Positions 1-8,076 of a DNA stretch of 19,929 nucleotides are shown one piece after another. Source of the DNA: JBCCWF01 sp038520475 (GTDB lineage: Bacteria > Cyanobacteriota > Cyanobacteriia > CAKZMO01); NCBI GenBank assembly GCA_038520475.1, contig JBCBLF010000072.1:1-19929 (forward strand), in the 5' to 3' direction. The position numbers were made by a program, and so were the translations under genes. The notes beneath the pieces are model-generated. The model had not been told where the DNA came from. It made no database searches and saw only the letters and a program-made list of their open reading frames with translations. Position 1 is the first letter of the stretch. Every line of letters begins with the position of its first letter.

Positions 1-1
1 C

Positions 2-3000
2 CAACCCATTCAAGACGATTCTAAGCGATCAGAAAAAAGGGCGACCCCCCATGCAAAAAAACAGGGACCACAAGTTGGAACAGCTGAATTAAACAGCCTC
101 GCTGACCTTTTCGAAAATGAAGCCCCTGAACTTGGAATTGACTGGCAGGAAGAAGTCATCGATGACTCATCAGACATGATGGTTGATGGTCTTGCGCTTG
201 ATGCTTCCAACGACTTCTCTGACTTGTTATTTGATGAGGTGACACCTTCAACATCTAGCCCTCAGCACGACGCAGATGATATTTCTGGAATCTTGAGTGA
301 TATTGATGGTCCTTCGCCGAACAGTGCTGCATCGAGTTCACCGACAAATGATGATTTCTCTGACTTGTTTGCGATCGGATCACCAAAAAATGAGAGCCCT
401 GAATCTAGCTCGTCACCAATAGGGCCTGAGTCATCCGACGGCCTTGACAATCTCACCGATTTCTTCGACGACATCAACACAGAATCGTCTCCAGGCGAAG
501 AGCATGCATCTGTTGATGCAGATGACGTTGGCCTGGAACTGGATGATATCTTAGCCGATGACACAACCAATGAAATTGATGGAATCAGCGATAACTTATC
601 ATCCTCCTCTGAGACAGACCCGTTAGGGCTCGATGATGATTTATTAGAAGAGCTTTCTGCCGATTCTAGCGCCACAGGTGACATCGACACGTTATTTTCA
701 GATGGGCTTGACGACACTGTGTTGTCTGAAGAGAGTTCGACGTCAGAAGAATCTGATTTTTCTGACGATATTGAACTTGAGGATTTCTGGGCCTCAACCT
801 CGGGCTCGACAGGTGAGCAATCAGCCTCAACTCGCGCGAGTGATCAGATTGAACACCCGGCTGTAGTTGAATCAGCGGCTTCTCTAGACCAAGTGGCTGA
901 TCCAGATGAAGATCTGGATCAGCTGCTTGCAGACGAAGTATATGAAGCATCTGCTAGCGAAGCGTCTATCACTGACGCCTTAATTGGTGAAGAAGCCATT
1001 GACGGTCAGGCGGAAAATGCCGCTGATGGTTCTGTCGACGTTAATCCATTCGCCTTCGATGAGGCGATCGCTGAACCTGCCCCAATCGAATCGAGTGATC
1101 CGAGCCCTGCAGAAACGCCTGAGCCAGTGATGGATTTGGATATAGACAATCCATTTAATCTCATAAGCGACCCTGATTCGGACGAATCGGTGACTGATGA
1201 GAGCGCCATCGATGACGCAAGCGCCTTGATCGATAATCTCTTTGAAGAGAATTCAACCCCACTGGATTCTGACGAACTCACGTCCCTTGAATTTGCTCCA
1301 GAAGATTCGTCTATCGAGAGTGACACGAACCTCGACGAACTGCTCGGCAGCGCATCCCTCACATCTGATCTAAACAGCTCAGAAGACTCCAACCGCTTGG
1401 ACGACGTTAGCAGCGATGACATTGACGCTCTATTCGATAGTGTGACGACGTCAGACGATGCAGCAGACTTCATGTTTACAGATGAGGCTGCTGATATTGC
1501 CGAGGGTATCCCCGATAGTTTGCTCAACGATTTATCCGATGAATTGGGAAGCGAATCACTCAGCATTAATGATGACTCGAGCTCATCTGCACAAGAATTG
1601 ATTGAAGAGCTAAATGACGCGTCAGACGAGAATCTTAGTCAGGCTATAGATTTAACTGAACTCGAAACCACCGATGACGATGATGCAAGCCTACAGGATG
1701 CATTCAGCGAGCTGGAAGAACTGGACTTAGGTGATGCTGGGGAAAGTTTCGACACCAGCGGTGGAGGTAATGAGCTCAGTGAGCTCAATGAACTCGATCT
1801 AGACTTAGATGTTGAAGAGAGTGGCATTCCGGCTTCTCTGATTGACGACAGTAATCAAAGCATTGAGGACCAACTCAATATAGAGTCAACTGATGTCGAT
1901 GCCGAATTGAATCATCCAACGGATGACCAGCCCGTCAGTAATGAGCTCTTAGACCTAGGAGAGATGGATCTCGATCCTCTTAGCTCAGCTGGAGCACTGG
2001 AGCAATCGGACGACACCTCTGAAGTCAACGTAGAAGCTGATCCGGAAGTCATTCCACAAGAGAGCATTACACAAGAAGTGACGACAGGTGACCTAAATGA
2101 CCTGGATTCGCTACTGAGTAATGAGCTAGACACCTCTCTCTCCAGTGACGAAAGTCTTGAGGACATCAATAGCCTGCTGAGCGAAAGCGATTCACAATTC
2201 TCCCAAGAAGGCGGAGAATTTGATGAATTGAATACGCTCTTGAGCAATCCGTCTGAGCCATTGACAGACATTACTGTACCCGATGCTGTCCATCAAGCTG
2301 ATGAGCTATCAGCGCCAGAGGAGAACTTTGATGATTTAGAGGCTCTGCTGGATGAGCCCTCAGAACTGCAGATTACAACGTCAGATAGTCCAGCTTTAGA
2401 TAATCCTGCGTTTGTTAGCATCGGTGACGACAGTGATTTCTCAGATTTAGAAAAGCTGCTAGAAGATGCGGATCAAACTCTAGCTGCACCACCGTCTGCA
2501 AAAGCGTCCCGAGGCATATCTCCAGTTTCGAATCGTCGTCCCGTCCGTCGCGGAGGCGGAGGATTTGCCGATCAAACGATGCGGGTTTCGATCAAGAACC
2601 TGGATAATTTGAACAACCTTGTTGGCGAATTGGTGGTTAACCGCAACAGCCTTGAGCAATCTCAAGAGAGGCTTCGGCAGTTTCTAGACAATCTGCTCTA
2701 TCAGGTCCAGCAACTAAGTGATGTGGGACAGCGGATGCGCGATCTGTATGAGCGATCGCTCCTTGAAAGTTCTTTATTATCAAGTCGTCGCAGCTATCAG
2801 ATGGCAAATCAAGCGGGTGGCGACATCGTTGACGCAACAGATACCAGCCATGCAACAGGTGCCAGCTTCGATGCCTTAGAGATGGACCGATTTACTGGAT
2901 TCCACACCCTGTCTCAGGAGATGATCGAGCTGATTGTCCGAGTTCGAGAGGCTGCATCTGACATCGACTTTGTTATTGATGAAAGTGACCAGACCACTCG

Positions 3001-4525
3001 CATGTTTAGGCAGGTCACCACTCAACTGCAAGAAGGCTTGACCCGTTCTCGAATGGTTCCTTTTGCCCAGGCTGCGTCTCGTCTACCCAGAGCCGTACGA
3101 GACATCTCTATCAAGTGTGGTAAGCAGGCTGAATTAAAAGTTGAAGGCAAGGATACATTGATCGACAAGATGATTTTGGAGCAGCTTTATGATCCAATGA
3201 CTCATCTGGTCAACAATGCGATTACTCACGGTATTGAAACGCCGGAAGAACGTCACGCCCTGAACAAGCCTCCCGTTGGCAACATCACCATTCGAGTCTT
3301 CCACCAAGGAAATCAAACCATCATTTCTGTTACCGATGATGGGGCTGGAATTAATCCCGACAACGTCAAAGCCAAGGCTCTCCAACGAGGATTAATTTCA
3401 CAAGAAGAAGCGACCGAAATGAGTCGCTTAGATGTCTACGACCTGCTATTCCACCATGGATTTAGTACTCGCGACCAGGCCGATGACTTTGCGGGTCGAG
3501 GGGTTGGCATGGACGTCGTTCGAACCAGCTTAAGCGAAATCCGTGGCGTGATTAACATCGACTCAACCGTTGGGCAAGGGACAACATTTACGATTCGCCT
3601 CCCGCTCACGCTGAGTATTTCGAAAGCACTCCTATGTGTCAGCAACCGCGCGCGGATTGCATTCCCAATGGATGGAGTCGAAGACATGCTGGACGTGCCC
3701 AGCGATCGCATCCAAAACAATGAAGCAGGAAAGCCCTGTATTTACTGGCGCGACATCGTGCTGCCGTTTTACCCGCTCTCTGAATTGCTGAAGTATAACC
3801 GCATGTTGGGCCGAGGCAGTGTCTACGGTGGAAGCCAGGAAGACGATGTTATCTCGGTTGTGGTGCTCCGAAGTGCAGGCAATTATCTTGCACTCCAGGT
3901 TGACCAAGTATTGGGTGAACAAGAAATTGTAATCAAGCAGCTAGAAGCTCCCATTCCTAAGCCTGCCGGTATTGCAGGTGCCACCGTGTTAGGAGATGGT
4001 CGCATCATGCCGATTGCAGACGTCTTAGAGCTGATTGACCTTTCGATGGGTCGCATTCGCAAGGAAGTGGGCAGCTCACTATGGGAACAAGAAGCCGCTC
4101 GCATTGCCTCTGCTGATTCGGTTGAGGTCAAGAGTGAACCAACGGTTCTGATTGTGGACGACTCCATCACAGTCCGCGAGCTGTTGTCTATGACGTTCAA
4201 CAAGGTTGGATATCGCGTCGAACAGGCCCGCGACGGTCAAGAGGCATGGGAGAAGCTAAAATCTGGCTTGCCCTGTGAGCTGGTGTTCTGCGATATTGAG
4301 ATGCCAAGGATGGACGGCCTGGAATTGCTCTCTCGCCTGCAAAAAGATCCTAATTTGAAGAATTTACCCATCGCCATGCTGACCTCACGGGGAGCTGACC
4401 GTCACCGACAAATGGCTGTTCAGCTCGGGGCGAAGGGATATTTCACAAAGCCTTACTTGGAAGAAGTCTTGCTTGATGCCGCCCAGCGGATGTTAAACGG
4501 TGAGGTTCTGATTGGGAACGCATAA
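2..4525 (+). CDS. CheA-type hybrid sensor histidine kinase/response regulator, 5' truncated by window edge
   Basis: The reading frame is open from position 2, so the ATG at 176 is probably internal and the phosphorylated Hpt (P1) domain lies outside the window. Visible order: an Asp/Glu/Ser-rich linker (to about 2500) with about 20 short DLxxLL-like motifs; a P3 dimerisation region from about 2579 (starts MRVSIKNLDN), holding a long helical insert; a GHKL ATPase with N-box HLVNNAITHG (from 3203), G1 DDGAGI (3335) and G2 GRGVGMD (3494); a CheW-like domain (about 3620-4060); and a receiver domain with the DD pair at 4157-4162, phospho-acceptor Asp in FCDIEMP at 4292 and Lys in FTKPY at 4448. 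It should autophosphorylate its Hpt His and signal to its own receiver and to separate regulators. In cyanobacteria such proteins serve pilus motility and phototaxis (PilL, PixL types). No methyltransferase, CheW or Pil/Pix partner is visible, so the pathway cannot be assigned. Confidence 0.93.
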   Translation, partial: QPIQDDSKRSEKRATPHAKKQGPQVGTAELNSLADLFENEAPELGIDWQEEVIDDSSDMMVDGLALDASNDFSDLLFDEVTPSTSSPQHDADDISGILSDIDGPSPNSAASSSPTNDDFSDLFAIGSPKNESPESSSSPIGPESSDGLDNLTDFFDDINTESSPGEEHASVDADDVGLELDDILADDTTNEIDGISDNLSSSSETDPLGLDDDLLEELSADSSATGDIDTLFSDGLDDTVLSEESSTSEESDFSDDIELEDFWASTSGSTGEQSASTRASDQIEHPAVVESAASLDQVADPDEDLDQLLADEVYEASASEASITDALIGEEAIDGQAENAADGSVDVNPFAFDEAIAEPAPIESSDPSPAETPEPVMDLDIDNPFNLISDPDSDESVTDESAIDDASALIDNLFEENSTPLDSDELTSLEFAPEDSSIESDTNLDELLGSASLTSDLNSSEDSNRLDDVSSDDIDALFDSVTTSDDAADFMFTDEAADIAEGIPDSLLNDLSDELGSESLSINDDSSSSAQELIEELNDASDENLSQAIDLTELETTDDDDASLQDAFSELEELDLGDAGESFDTSGGGNELSELNELDLDLDVEESGIPASLIDDSNQSIEDQLNIESTDVDAELNHPTDDQPVSNELLDLGEMDLDPLSSAGALEQSDDTSEVNVEADPEVIPQESITQEVTTGDLNDLDSLLSNELDTSLSSDESLEDINSLLSESDSQFSQEGGEFDELNTLLSNPSEPLTDITVPDAVHQADELSAPEENFDDLEALLDEPSELQITTSDSPALDNPAFVSIGDDSDFSDLEKLLEDADQTLAAPPSAKASRGISPVSNRRPVRRGGGGFADQTMRVSIKNLDNLNNLVGELVVNRNSLEQSQERLRQFLDNLLYQVQQLSDVGQRMRDLYERSLLESSLLSSRRSYQMANQAGGDIVDATDTSHATGASFDALEMDRFTGFHTLSQEMIELIVRVREAASDIDFVIDESDQTTRMFRQVTTQLQEGLTRSRMVPFAQAASRLPRAVRDISIKCGKQAELKVEGKDTLIDKMILEQLYDPMTHLVNNAITHGIETPEERHALNKPPVGNITIRVFHQGNQTIISVTDDGAGINPDNVKAKALQRGLISQEEATEMSRLDVYDLLFHHGFSTRDQADDFAGRGVGMDVVRTSLSEIRGVINIDSTVGQGTTFTIRLPLTLSISKALLCVSNRARIAFPMDGVEDMLDVPSDRIQNNEAGKPCIYWRDIVLPFYPLSELLKYNRMLGRGSVYGGSQEDDVISVVVLRSAGNYLALQVDQVLGEQEIVIKQLEAPIPKPAGIAGATVLGDGRIMPIADVLELIDLSMGRIRKEVGSSLWEQEAARIASADSVEVKSEPTVLIVDDSITVRELLSMTFNKVGYRVEQARDGQEAWEKLKSGLPCELVFCDIEMPRMDGLELLSRLQKDPNLKNLPIAMLTSRGADRHRQMAVQLGAKGYFTKPYLEEVLLDAAQRMLNGEVLIGNA

Positions 4526-4570
4526 GCTGACAGCCTGTGATTGCTGTAATTGTTATTCTTCAGCAAGCCC

Positions 4571-5173
4571 ATGACACCATCACCTCGCGCAAATCAGAAG
4601 AATCCGGTTGTGCTCATTCACGGATTAGATGACACGCCAGCAAAGATGTCCGTGATGAAACGGTTTCTAGAAAAGAAGGGGTGGACAGCAGAGGCGATCG
4701 CCCTTTCACCCAGCAACGGCGATGTCGGTCTTGTGGTACTTGCTCAGCAACTGGCTGATTTTATCGACGAGAGATTGGGGGAGTACCCATTCATTGATTT
4801 AGTTGGATTCAGTATGGGTGGAATCGTCGGTCGCTATTATGTGCAGCGGCTTGGCGGCATCCATCGAGTTCAGCGATTTCTCACCATTGCATCTCCTCAC
4901 CATGGAACATGGACCGGGTATTTAAGGCAAAACCCAGGCGCTTCACAGATGCGGCGATTGAGTCTGCTGCTGCAAGATCTCAACTACGAAGTTGCAATGC
5001 TCAAACAGCTGAAATTCACGTCAATCTGGACTCCCTTTGACCTCATGATTGTTCCTGCCAACAGTTCACAAGTCCCTGTGGGAGATGACATAAAAATTCC
5101 AGTCTTGCTTCACCCTTGGATGGTAAGCGATCGCCGTTGCCTGAAAGCCGTTGCAGAACAACTCAGGAAATAG
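4571..5173 (+). CDS. Lipase-like alpha/beta hydrolase
   Basis: A protein of about 200 residues with the layout of a small serine esterase/triacylglycerol lipase. PVVLIHGLDD near the N-terminus supplies the oxyanion-hole HG. LVGFSMGGIVG is the nucleophile elbow (GxSxG). ASPHHGTW is the usual following strand and loop. FDLMIVPANSSQ probably carries the acid Asp, and LLHPWMVSDRR the catalytic His. No signal peptide is apparent, so it is probably cytoplasmic. I chose the ATG at 4571. An in-frame TTG at 4550 would add seven residues (MLFFSKP), and neither start has a strong Shine-Dalgarno. It begins 45 nt after the kinase gene on the same strand and could be read through from it, but nothing links their functions. 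The substrate is unknown: acyl glycerol, other esters and thioesters are all possible. Confidence 0.85.
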   Translation: MTPSPRANQKNPVVLIHGLDDTPAKMSVMKRFLEKKGWTAEAIALSPSNGDVGLVVLAQQLADFIDERLGEYPFIDLVGFSMGGIVGRYYVQRLGGIHRVQRFLTIASPHHGTWTGYLRQNPGASQMRRLSLLLQDLNYEVAMLKQLKFTSIWTPFDLMIVPANSSQVPVGDDIKIPVLLHPWMVSDRRCLKAVAEQLRK

Positions 5174-5296
5174 CACCGCTACGCCCTTACACGTAAGACC
5201 TGGCAGTGTGCAGCTCCATCAAATACGAGCAGGATGTTGCGGAACACAACACCTTGCAAAAAGTTTCATAAGTCCTATTTATGTTAAGTTAATCTT

Positions 5297-5456
5297 TGGT
5301 CTTGAAACAGCTTCGGTCTTAAAATATAGCTTCAGCCATTTTGGCCAGAACACCGAGTATCCTTCGGTTTCTTGCTACACGGTCAAATGGCTTGCCGTCT
5401 TGTTCCAACAGAACTGACGACGGCTGTATTCACCACGATGCATTTAGAGAGACTAT
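5297..5456. repeat. Degenerate copy of an intergenic MITE-like repeat upstream of chlI
   Basis: Two blocks match the element at 7126-7366 in the same orientation. The block at 5323-5370 matches 7161-7208 (by eye 39 of 48 bases, sharing AATATAGCTT, AGCCATTT and ACACC). The block at 5395-5428 matches 7233-7266 (28 of 34, with every difference a transition). The right tip TTAGAGAGACTAT at 5444-5456 resembles the right terminal repeat of the other copy. This copy lacks about 70 nt before that tip, and I could not define its left tip. Its right end lies about 28 nt before the chlI start, so it forms most of the chlI leader. The region 5174-5484 holds no convincing gene. Confidence 0.6.
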
Positions 5457-5484
5457 CGTCGTTGTCATTCCCCAAGAGAGTTTA

Positions 5485-6588
5485 GTGAGTTCTACTGCTG
5501 TTGGCCCAAAAAGCACACGTCGCGCGGTTTTCCCATTTACAGCGATTGTTGGTCAAGAAGAAATGAAGCTAGCGTTGTTGCTCAACGTCATTGACCCCAA
5601 GATAGGCGGAGTCATGATTATGGGCGATCGCGGAACCGGAAAATCGACAACGATTCGTGCCCTTGCTGACGTACTCCCAGAAATGGAGGTCGTTGCAGAC
5701 GATCCGTTCAACAGTCATCCCGACGATCCAGAACTGATGAGCGACTTCGTCCGTGAAAAGGTAACGAACGATGAACCGATTGAGACAACCCAGCGCAAAG
5801 TCATGATGGTCGATTTGCCTCTGGGTGCAACCGAAGACCGTGTCTGCGGCACTATCGACATCGAAAAGGCTCTATCAGAGGGCGTTCGAGCATTTGAGCC
5901 AGGACTCTTAGCCCAGGCAAATCGGGGCATTCTCTATGTCGATGAGGTCAATCTGCTCGATGATCACTTGGTCGACGTACTCTTAGACTCAGCAGCATCG
6001 GGATGGAACACGGTTGAGCGTGAGGGAATTTCAATTCGACATCCCGCTCGATTTGTACTGGTTGGCTCTGGTAACCCAGAAGAAGGAGAACTCCGGCCAC
6101 AGCTACTCGACCGATTTGGGATGCACGCAGAGATCCGTACTGTTAAAGACCCAGTCCTCCGCGTCAAGATCGTTGAAGAGCGCACAGCATTTGATCAAGA
6201 GCCAAATCAATATCTGGAGGATCATAAAACCACACAAGCAGACCTCCAACAAACCATTGTCAGCGCTCAAGAATTACTCAAGACAGTAACGATTGACCAT
6301 GATCTGCGCATACAGATTTCTCAGGTCTGTGCTGAGCTAGATGTAGATGGACTGCGTGGCGACATTGTCACTAACCGGGCTGCAAAAGCGATCACCGCCT
6401 TAGAAGGTCGTACTGAGGTTACAGTTGACGACATCCGCCGTGTCATCGTGTTGTGTCTCCGCCATCGCCTCCGCAAGGACCCATTAGAATCCATCGACTC
6501 TGGATACAAGGTCATGAAGGTCTTTTGCCAAGTCTTTGGATTAACCGAAGAAGAAGTCGCGGCCCAAAATGGCGCAAGCGTCAACTAA
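5485..6588 (+). CDS. chlI: Magnesium chelatase ATPase subunit I
   Basis: ChlI is the AAA+ motor subunit that, with ChlD and ChlH, inserts Mg2+ into protoporphyrin IX in the first committed step of chlorophyll synthesis. Seen here: the N-terminal FPFTAIVGQEEMKLALLLN; Walker A GDRGTGKS (residues 47-54); the ChlI/BchI-typical DDPFNSHP stretch; Walker B ILYVDEVNLLDD (Asp153, Glu154); the sensor-1/Arg-finger region GSGNPEEGELRPQLLDRFG; and a C-terminal helical lid. I chose GTG at 5485, which has a purine-rich AAGAGAG just upstream and gives 367 aa starting MSSTAVGPKS, close to the usual cyanobacterial length (about 357). The frame stays open upstream, but a TTG start at 5341 would add 48 residues encoded by the repeat-derived leader and unlike the family. 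ruvC starts 3 nt after its stop, so the two are probably cotranscribed. Confidence 0.95.
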   Translation: MSSTAVGPKSTRRAVFPFTAIVGQEEMKLALLLNVIDPKIGGVMIMGDRGTGKSTTIRALADVLPEMEVVADDPFNSHPDDPELMSDFVREKVTNDEPIETTQRKVMMVDLPLGATEDRVCGTIDIEKALSEGVRAFEPGLLAQANRGILYVDEVNLLDDHLVDVLLDSAASGWNTVEREGISIRHPARFVLVGSGNPEEGELRPQLLDRFGMHAEIRTVKDPVLRVKIVEERTAFDQEPNQYLEDHKTTQADLQQTIVSAQELLKTVTIDHDLRIQISQVCAELDVDGLRGDIVTNRAAKAITALEGRTEVTVDDIRRVIVLCLRHRLRKDPLESIDSGYKVMKVFCQVFGLTEEEVAAQNGASVN

Positions 6589-6591
6589 CAT

Positions 6592-7080
6592 ATGCCTAGC
6601 CATCGCATCTTAGGGCTTGATCCAGGGTTGGCGATTTTAGGTTTCGGTATTATCGATACTCAATCAGCTTCAGGGCATCATCCAGCCCTGTCGATGGTGG
6701 ATTTTGGCATCATTCAAACTCCGGCTAATACAGCTATTGGCGATCGCCTAAGCACCATCTACACTGATCTCCATGATTTGTTGGCACAATACCAGCCTGA
6801 TCAAATCGCTATTGAGAAACTCTTTTTTTACCGCATGGGAAACACGATCCAGGTGGCCCAGGCGCGGGGAGTGGTGATGTTAGTGCTCGCTCAACATCAC
6901 ATGCCCTACATCGAATTCACGCCAGCTCAGGTCAAACAAGCCTTAACAGGTTACGGCAATGCTGATAAGCAAGCCGTTCAAGAGGCAGTGGCACGAGAAT
7001 TGCAGCTTGACACCATCCCTCGTCCCGATGATGCAGCCGATGCGCTCGCCCTGGCGATCGCCGCTTGGTTTCAACGATAG
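6592..7080 (+). CDS. ruvC: Crossover junction endodeoxyribonuclease RuvC
   Basis: RuvC is the dimeric nuclease that resolves Holliday junctions made during recombination and repair, acting with the RuvAB motor. The 162-residue product has the four acidic catalytic residues of the RNase H fold: Asp10 in ILGLDPG, Glu75 in IAIEKLFF, and Asp147 and Asp150 in PRPDDAADALALAI. Other family signatures are YRMGNTIQVAQARGV and FTPAQVKQALTGYGNADK. Length and start (ATG three nt after the chlI stop) are normal. Coupling to chlI is positional only, since the two pathways are unrelated, and probably reflects translational coupling or shared transcription. ruvA and ruvB are not in the window. Confidence 0.96.
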   Translation: MPSHRILGLDPGLAILGFGIIDTQSASGHHPALSMVDFGIIQTPANTAIGDRLSTIYTDLHDLLAQYQPDQIAIEKLFFYRMGNTIQVAQARGVVMLVLAQHHMPYIEFTPAQVKQALTGYGNADKQAVQEAVARELQLDTIPRPDDAADALALAIAAWFQR

Positions 7081-7125
7081 AGAACACATTTTGCTAGTCG
7101 CAGGACTCGAACAGTAGTTGAAGTG

Positions 7126-7366
7126 ATACCGTTTCTCTAATTCTCTAAAACGCAGCTATAAATATAGCTTGAGCCATTTAGGCTAGGACACCAAATATCA
7201 TTCAGTTACCTAGCCAAAAGCCAGATAGCCCTCCGTCTTGTCCTAACGGAACTGGCGACGGCCATAACGTCAGCTTTCTCCCTTTGTGAGACGCTAAGCG
7301 AACGACTCTGTTCAGCCAACGTTCTCTGAGCGAAATCGAAGGAGCCGATTTTTAGAGAAACAGTAT
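7126..7366. mobile_element. MITE-like element with TA-flanked terminal inverted repeats, between ruvC and purE
   Basis: The tips ATACCGTTTCTCTAA (7126-7140) and TTAGAGAAACAGTAT (7352-7366) are inverted copies of each other, 14 of 15 bases. If the TA dinucleotides at 7127-7128 and 7364-7365 are the target duplication, the element is 235 bp (7129-7363) with C(C/T)GTTTCTCTAA tips. TA duplication is known for IS630/Tc1-mariner elements and the MITEs they mobilise. It carries no coding frame of note. Two internal blocks recur upstream of chlI at 5323-5370 and 5395-5428. An internal short inverted repeat CCGTC/GACGG spans 7233-7261. The family name is unknown to me, and the transposase parent is inferred only from the TA flank. 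Apart from this element, the 318-bp ruvC-purE spacer holds only the purE promoter and ribosome-binding site. Confidence 0.6.
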
Positions 7367-7369
7367 AAT
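7364..7369 (+). promoter_or_regulatory. Candidate -10 box of purE at the right tip of the MITE-like element
   Basis: TATAAT matches the sigma-70 -10 consensus exactly and lies 30 nt before the purE ATG. Its first two bases are the putative TA target duplication of the element at 7129-7363. No good -35 hexamer is visible at 16-18 nt spacing, since the sequence there falls inside the element. Confidence 0.5.
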
Positions 7370-7398
7370 TCGCACGGTAGGGACCAGGAGTACATTGC

Positions 7399-7938
7399 AT
7401 GACAACAGATGCATCACAGGCTGAACCGCAAATTGGAATTATCATGGGCAGTGATTCAGATCTGCCGACCATGCAAGGGGCGATCGCCATCTGTCAGGAC
7501 TTTGATGTGTCCCATGAGGTCGCCATTATCTCAGCCCACCGCACACCGGAACGCATGATGGCGTATGCCCAGTCAGCCCATACTCGCGGACTCAAAGTCA
7601 TCATTGCAGGAGCCGGAGGTGCAGCGCATTTGCCAGGAATGGTCGCATCGATGACGCCATTACCCGTGATTGGAGTCCCAGTGAAGACCAGCACCTTAAA
7701 CGGTATTGATTCGCTCTATTCCATTGTGCAGATGCCTGGAGGCATCCCCGTTGCAACCGTGGCGATCGGCAACGCAAAAAATGCTGGACTCCTCGCCATA
7801 CAGATGCTCGGCACTCACAACCCTGCTCTATTGAAAAAGGTACAAGCGTATCGCCAAAGCCTAGAAGACATGGTGATGCGCAAACAATCTCAGCTTGATC
7901 AGCTAGGACCTGAAATATACCTCCAGCAGATGTCTTAA
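7399..7938 (+). CDS. purE: N5-carboxyaminoimidazole ribonucleotide mutase PurE
   Basis: Class I PurE converts N5-CAIR, made by PurK, to CAIR in de novo purine synthesis. The 179-residue protein shows GSDSDLPTM (residues 17-25, phosphate and substrate loop), SAHRTPERM (45-53, with His47) and AGAGGAAHLPGM (70-81, with His77), all hallmarks of the family, and has a normal length. The start is well supported: AGGAG at 7386-7390 sits 8 nt before the ATG. It seems to be transcribed alone. The preceding repeat element separates it from ruvC, and a perfect -10 lies at 7364. purK is not in the window. Confidence 0.95.
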   Translation: MTTDASQAEPQIGIIMGSDSDLPTMQGAIAICQDFDVSHEVAIISAHRTPERMMAYAQSAHTRGLKVIIAGAGGAAHLPGMVASMTPLPVIGVPVKTSTLNGIDSLYSIVQMPGGIPVATVAIGNAKNAGLLAIQMLGTHNPALLKKVQAYRQSLEDMVMRKQSQLDQLGPEIYLQQMS

Positions 7939-8076
7939 ATGACGAATTCCTCAAGCAAATGGTTTTCATCTTCCACCGCTACAATGCTGTGGAGAGTTTC
8001 CTACGAATTTACGCCTGGTTTACCCTAGGCATCACCCACACCTCATCTTCACCCTATTTTGTAACCCCTAAGCGCT

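Noticed and set aside
262..1827. Several long open frames antisense to the kinase linker, very Ser-rich.
   Set aside because: They are mirror effects of the Asp/Ser/Glu codon bias (GAT, TCA, GAA) of the sense gene and have no homology-like features or start signals.
176..2500. Acidic linker considered as a DNA tandem repeat or CRISPR-like array.
   Set aside because: The similarity is at the level of short peptide motifs only; DNA copies are irregular in spacing and sequence.
5341..5484. Longer chlI frame from a TTG at 5341 (48 extra residues).
   Set aside because: The extension is encoded by the repeat-derived leader, does not look like a ChlI N-terminus, and GTG 5485 has a better ribosome-binding context and a normal protein length.
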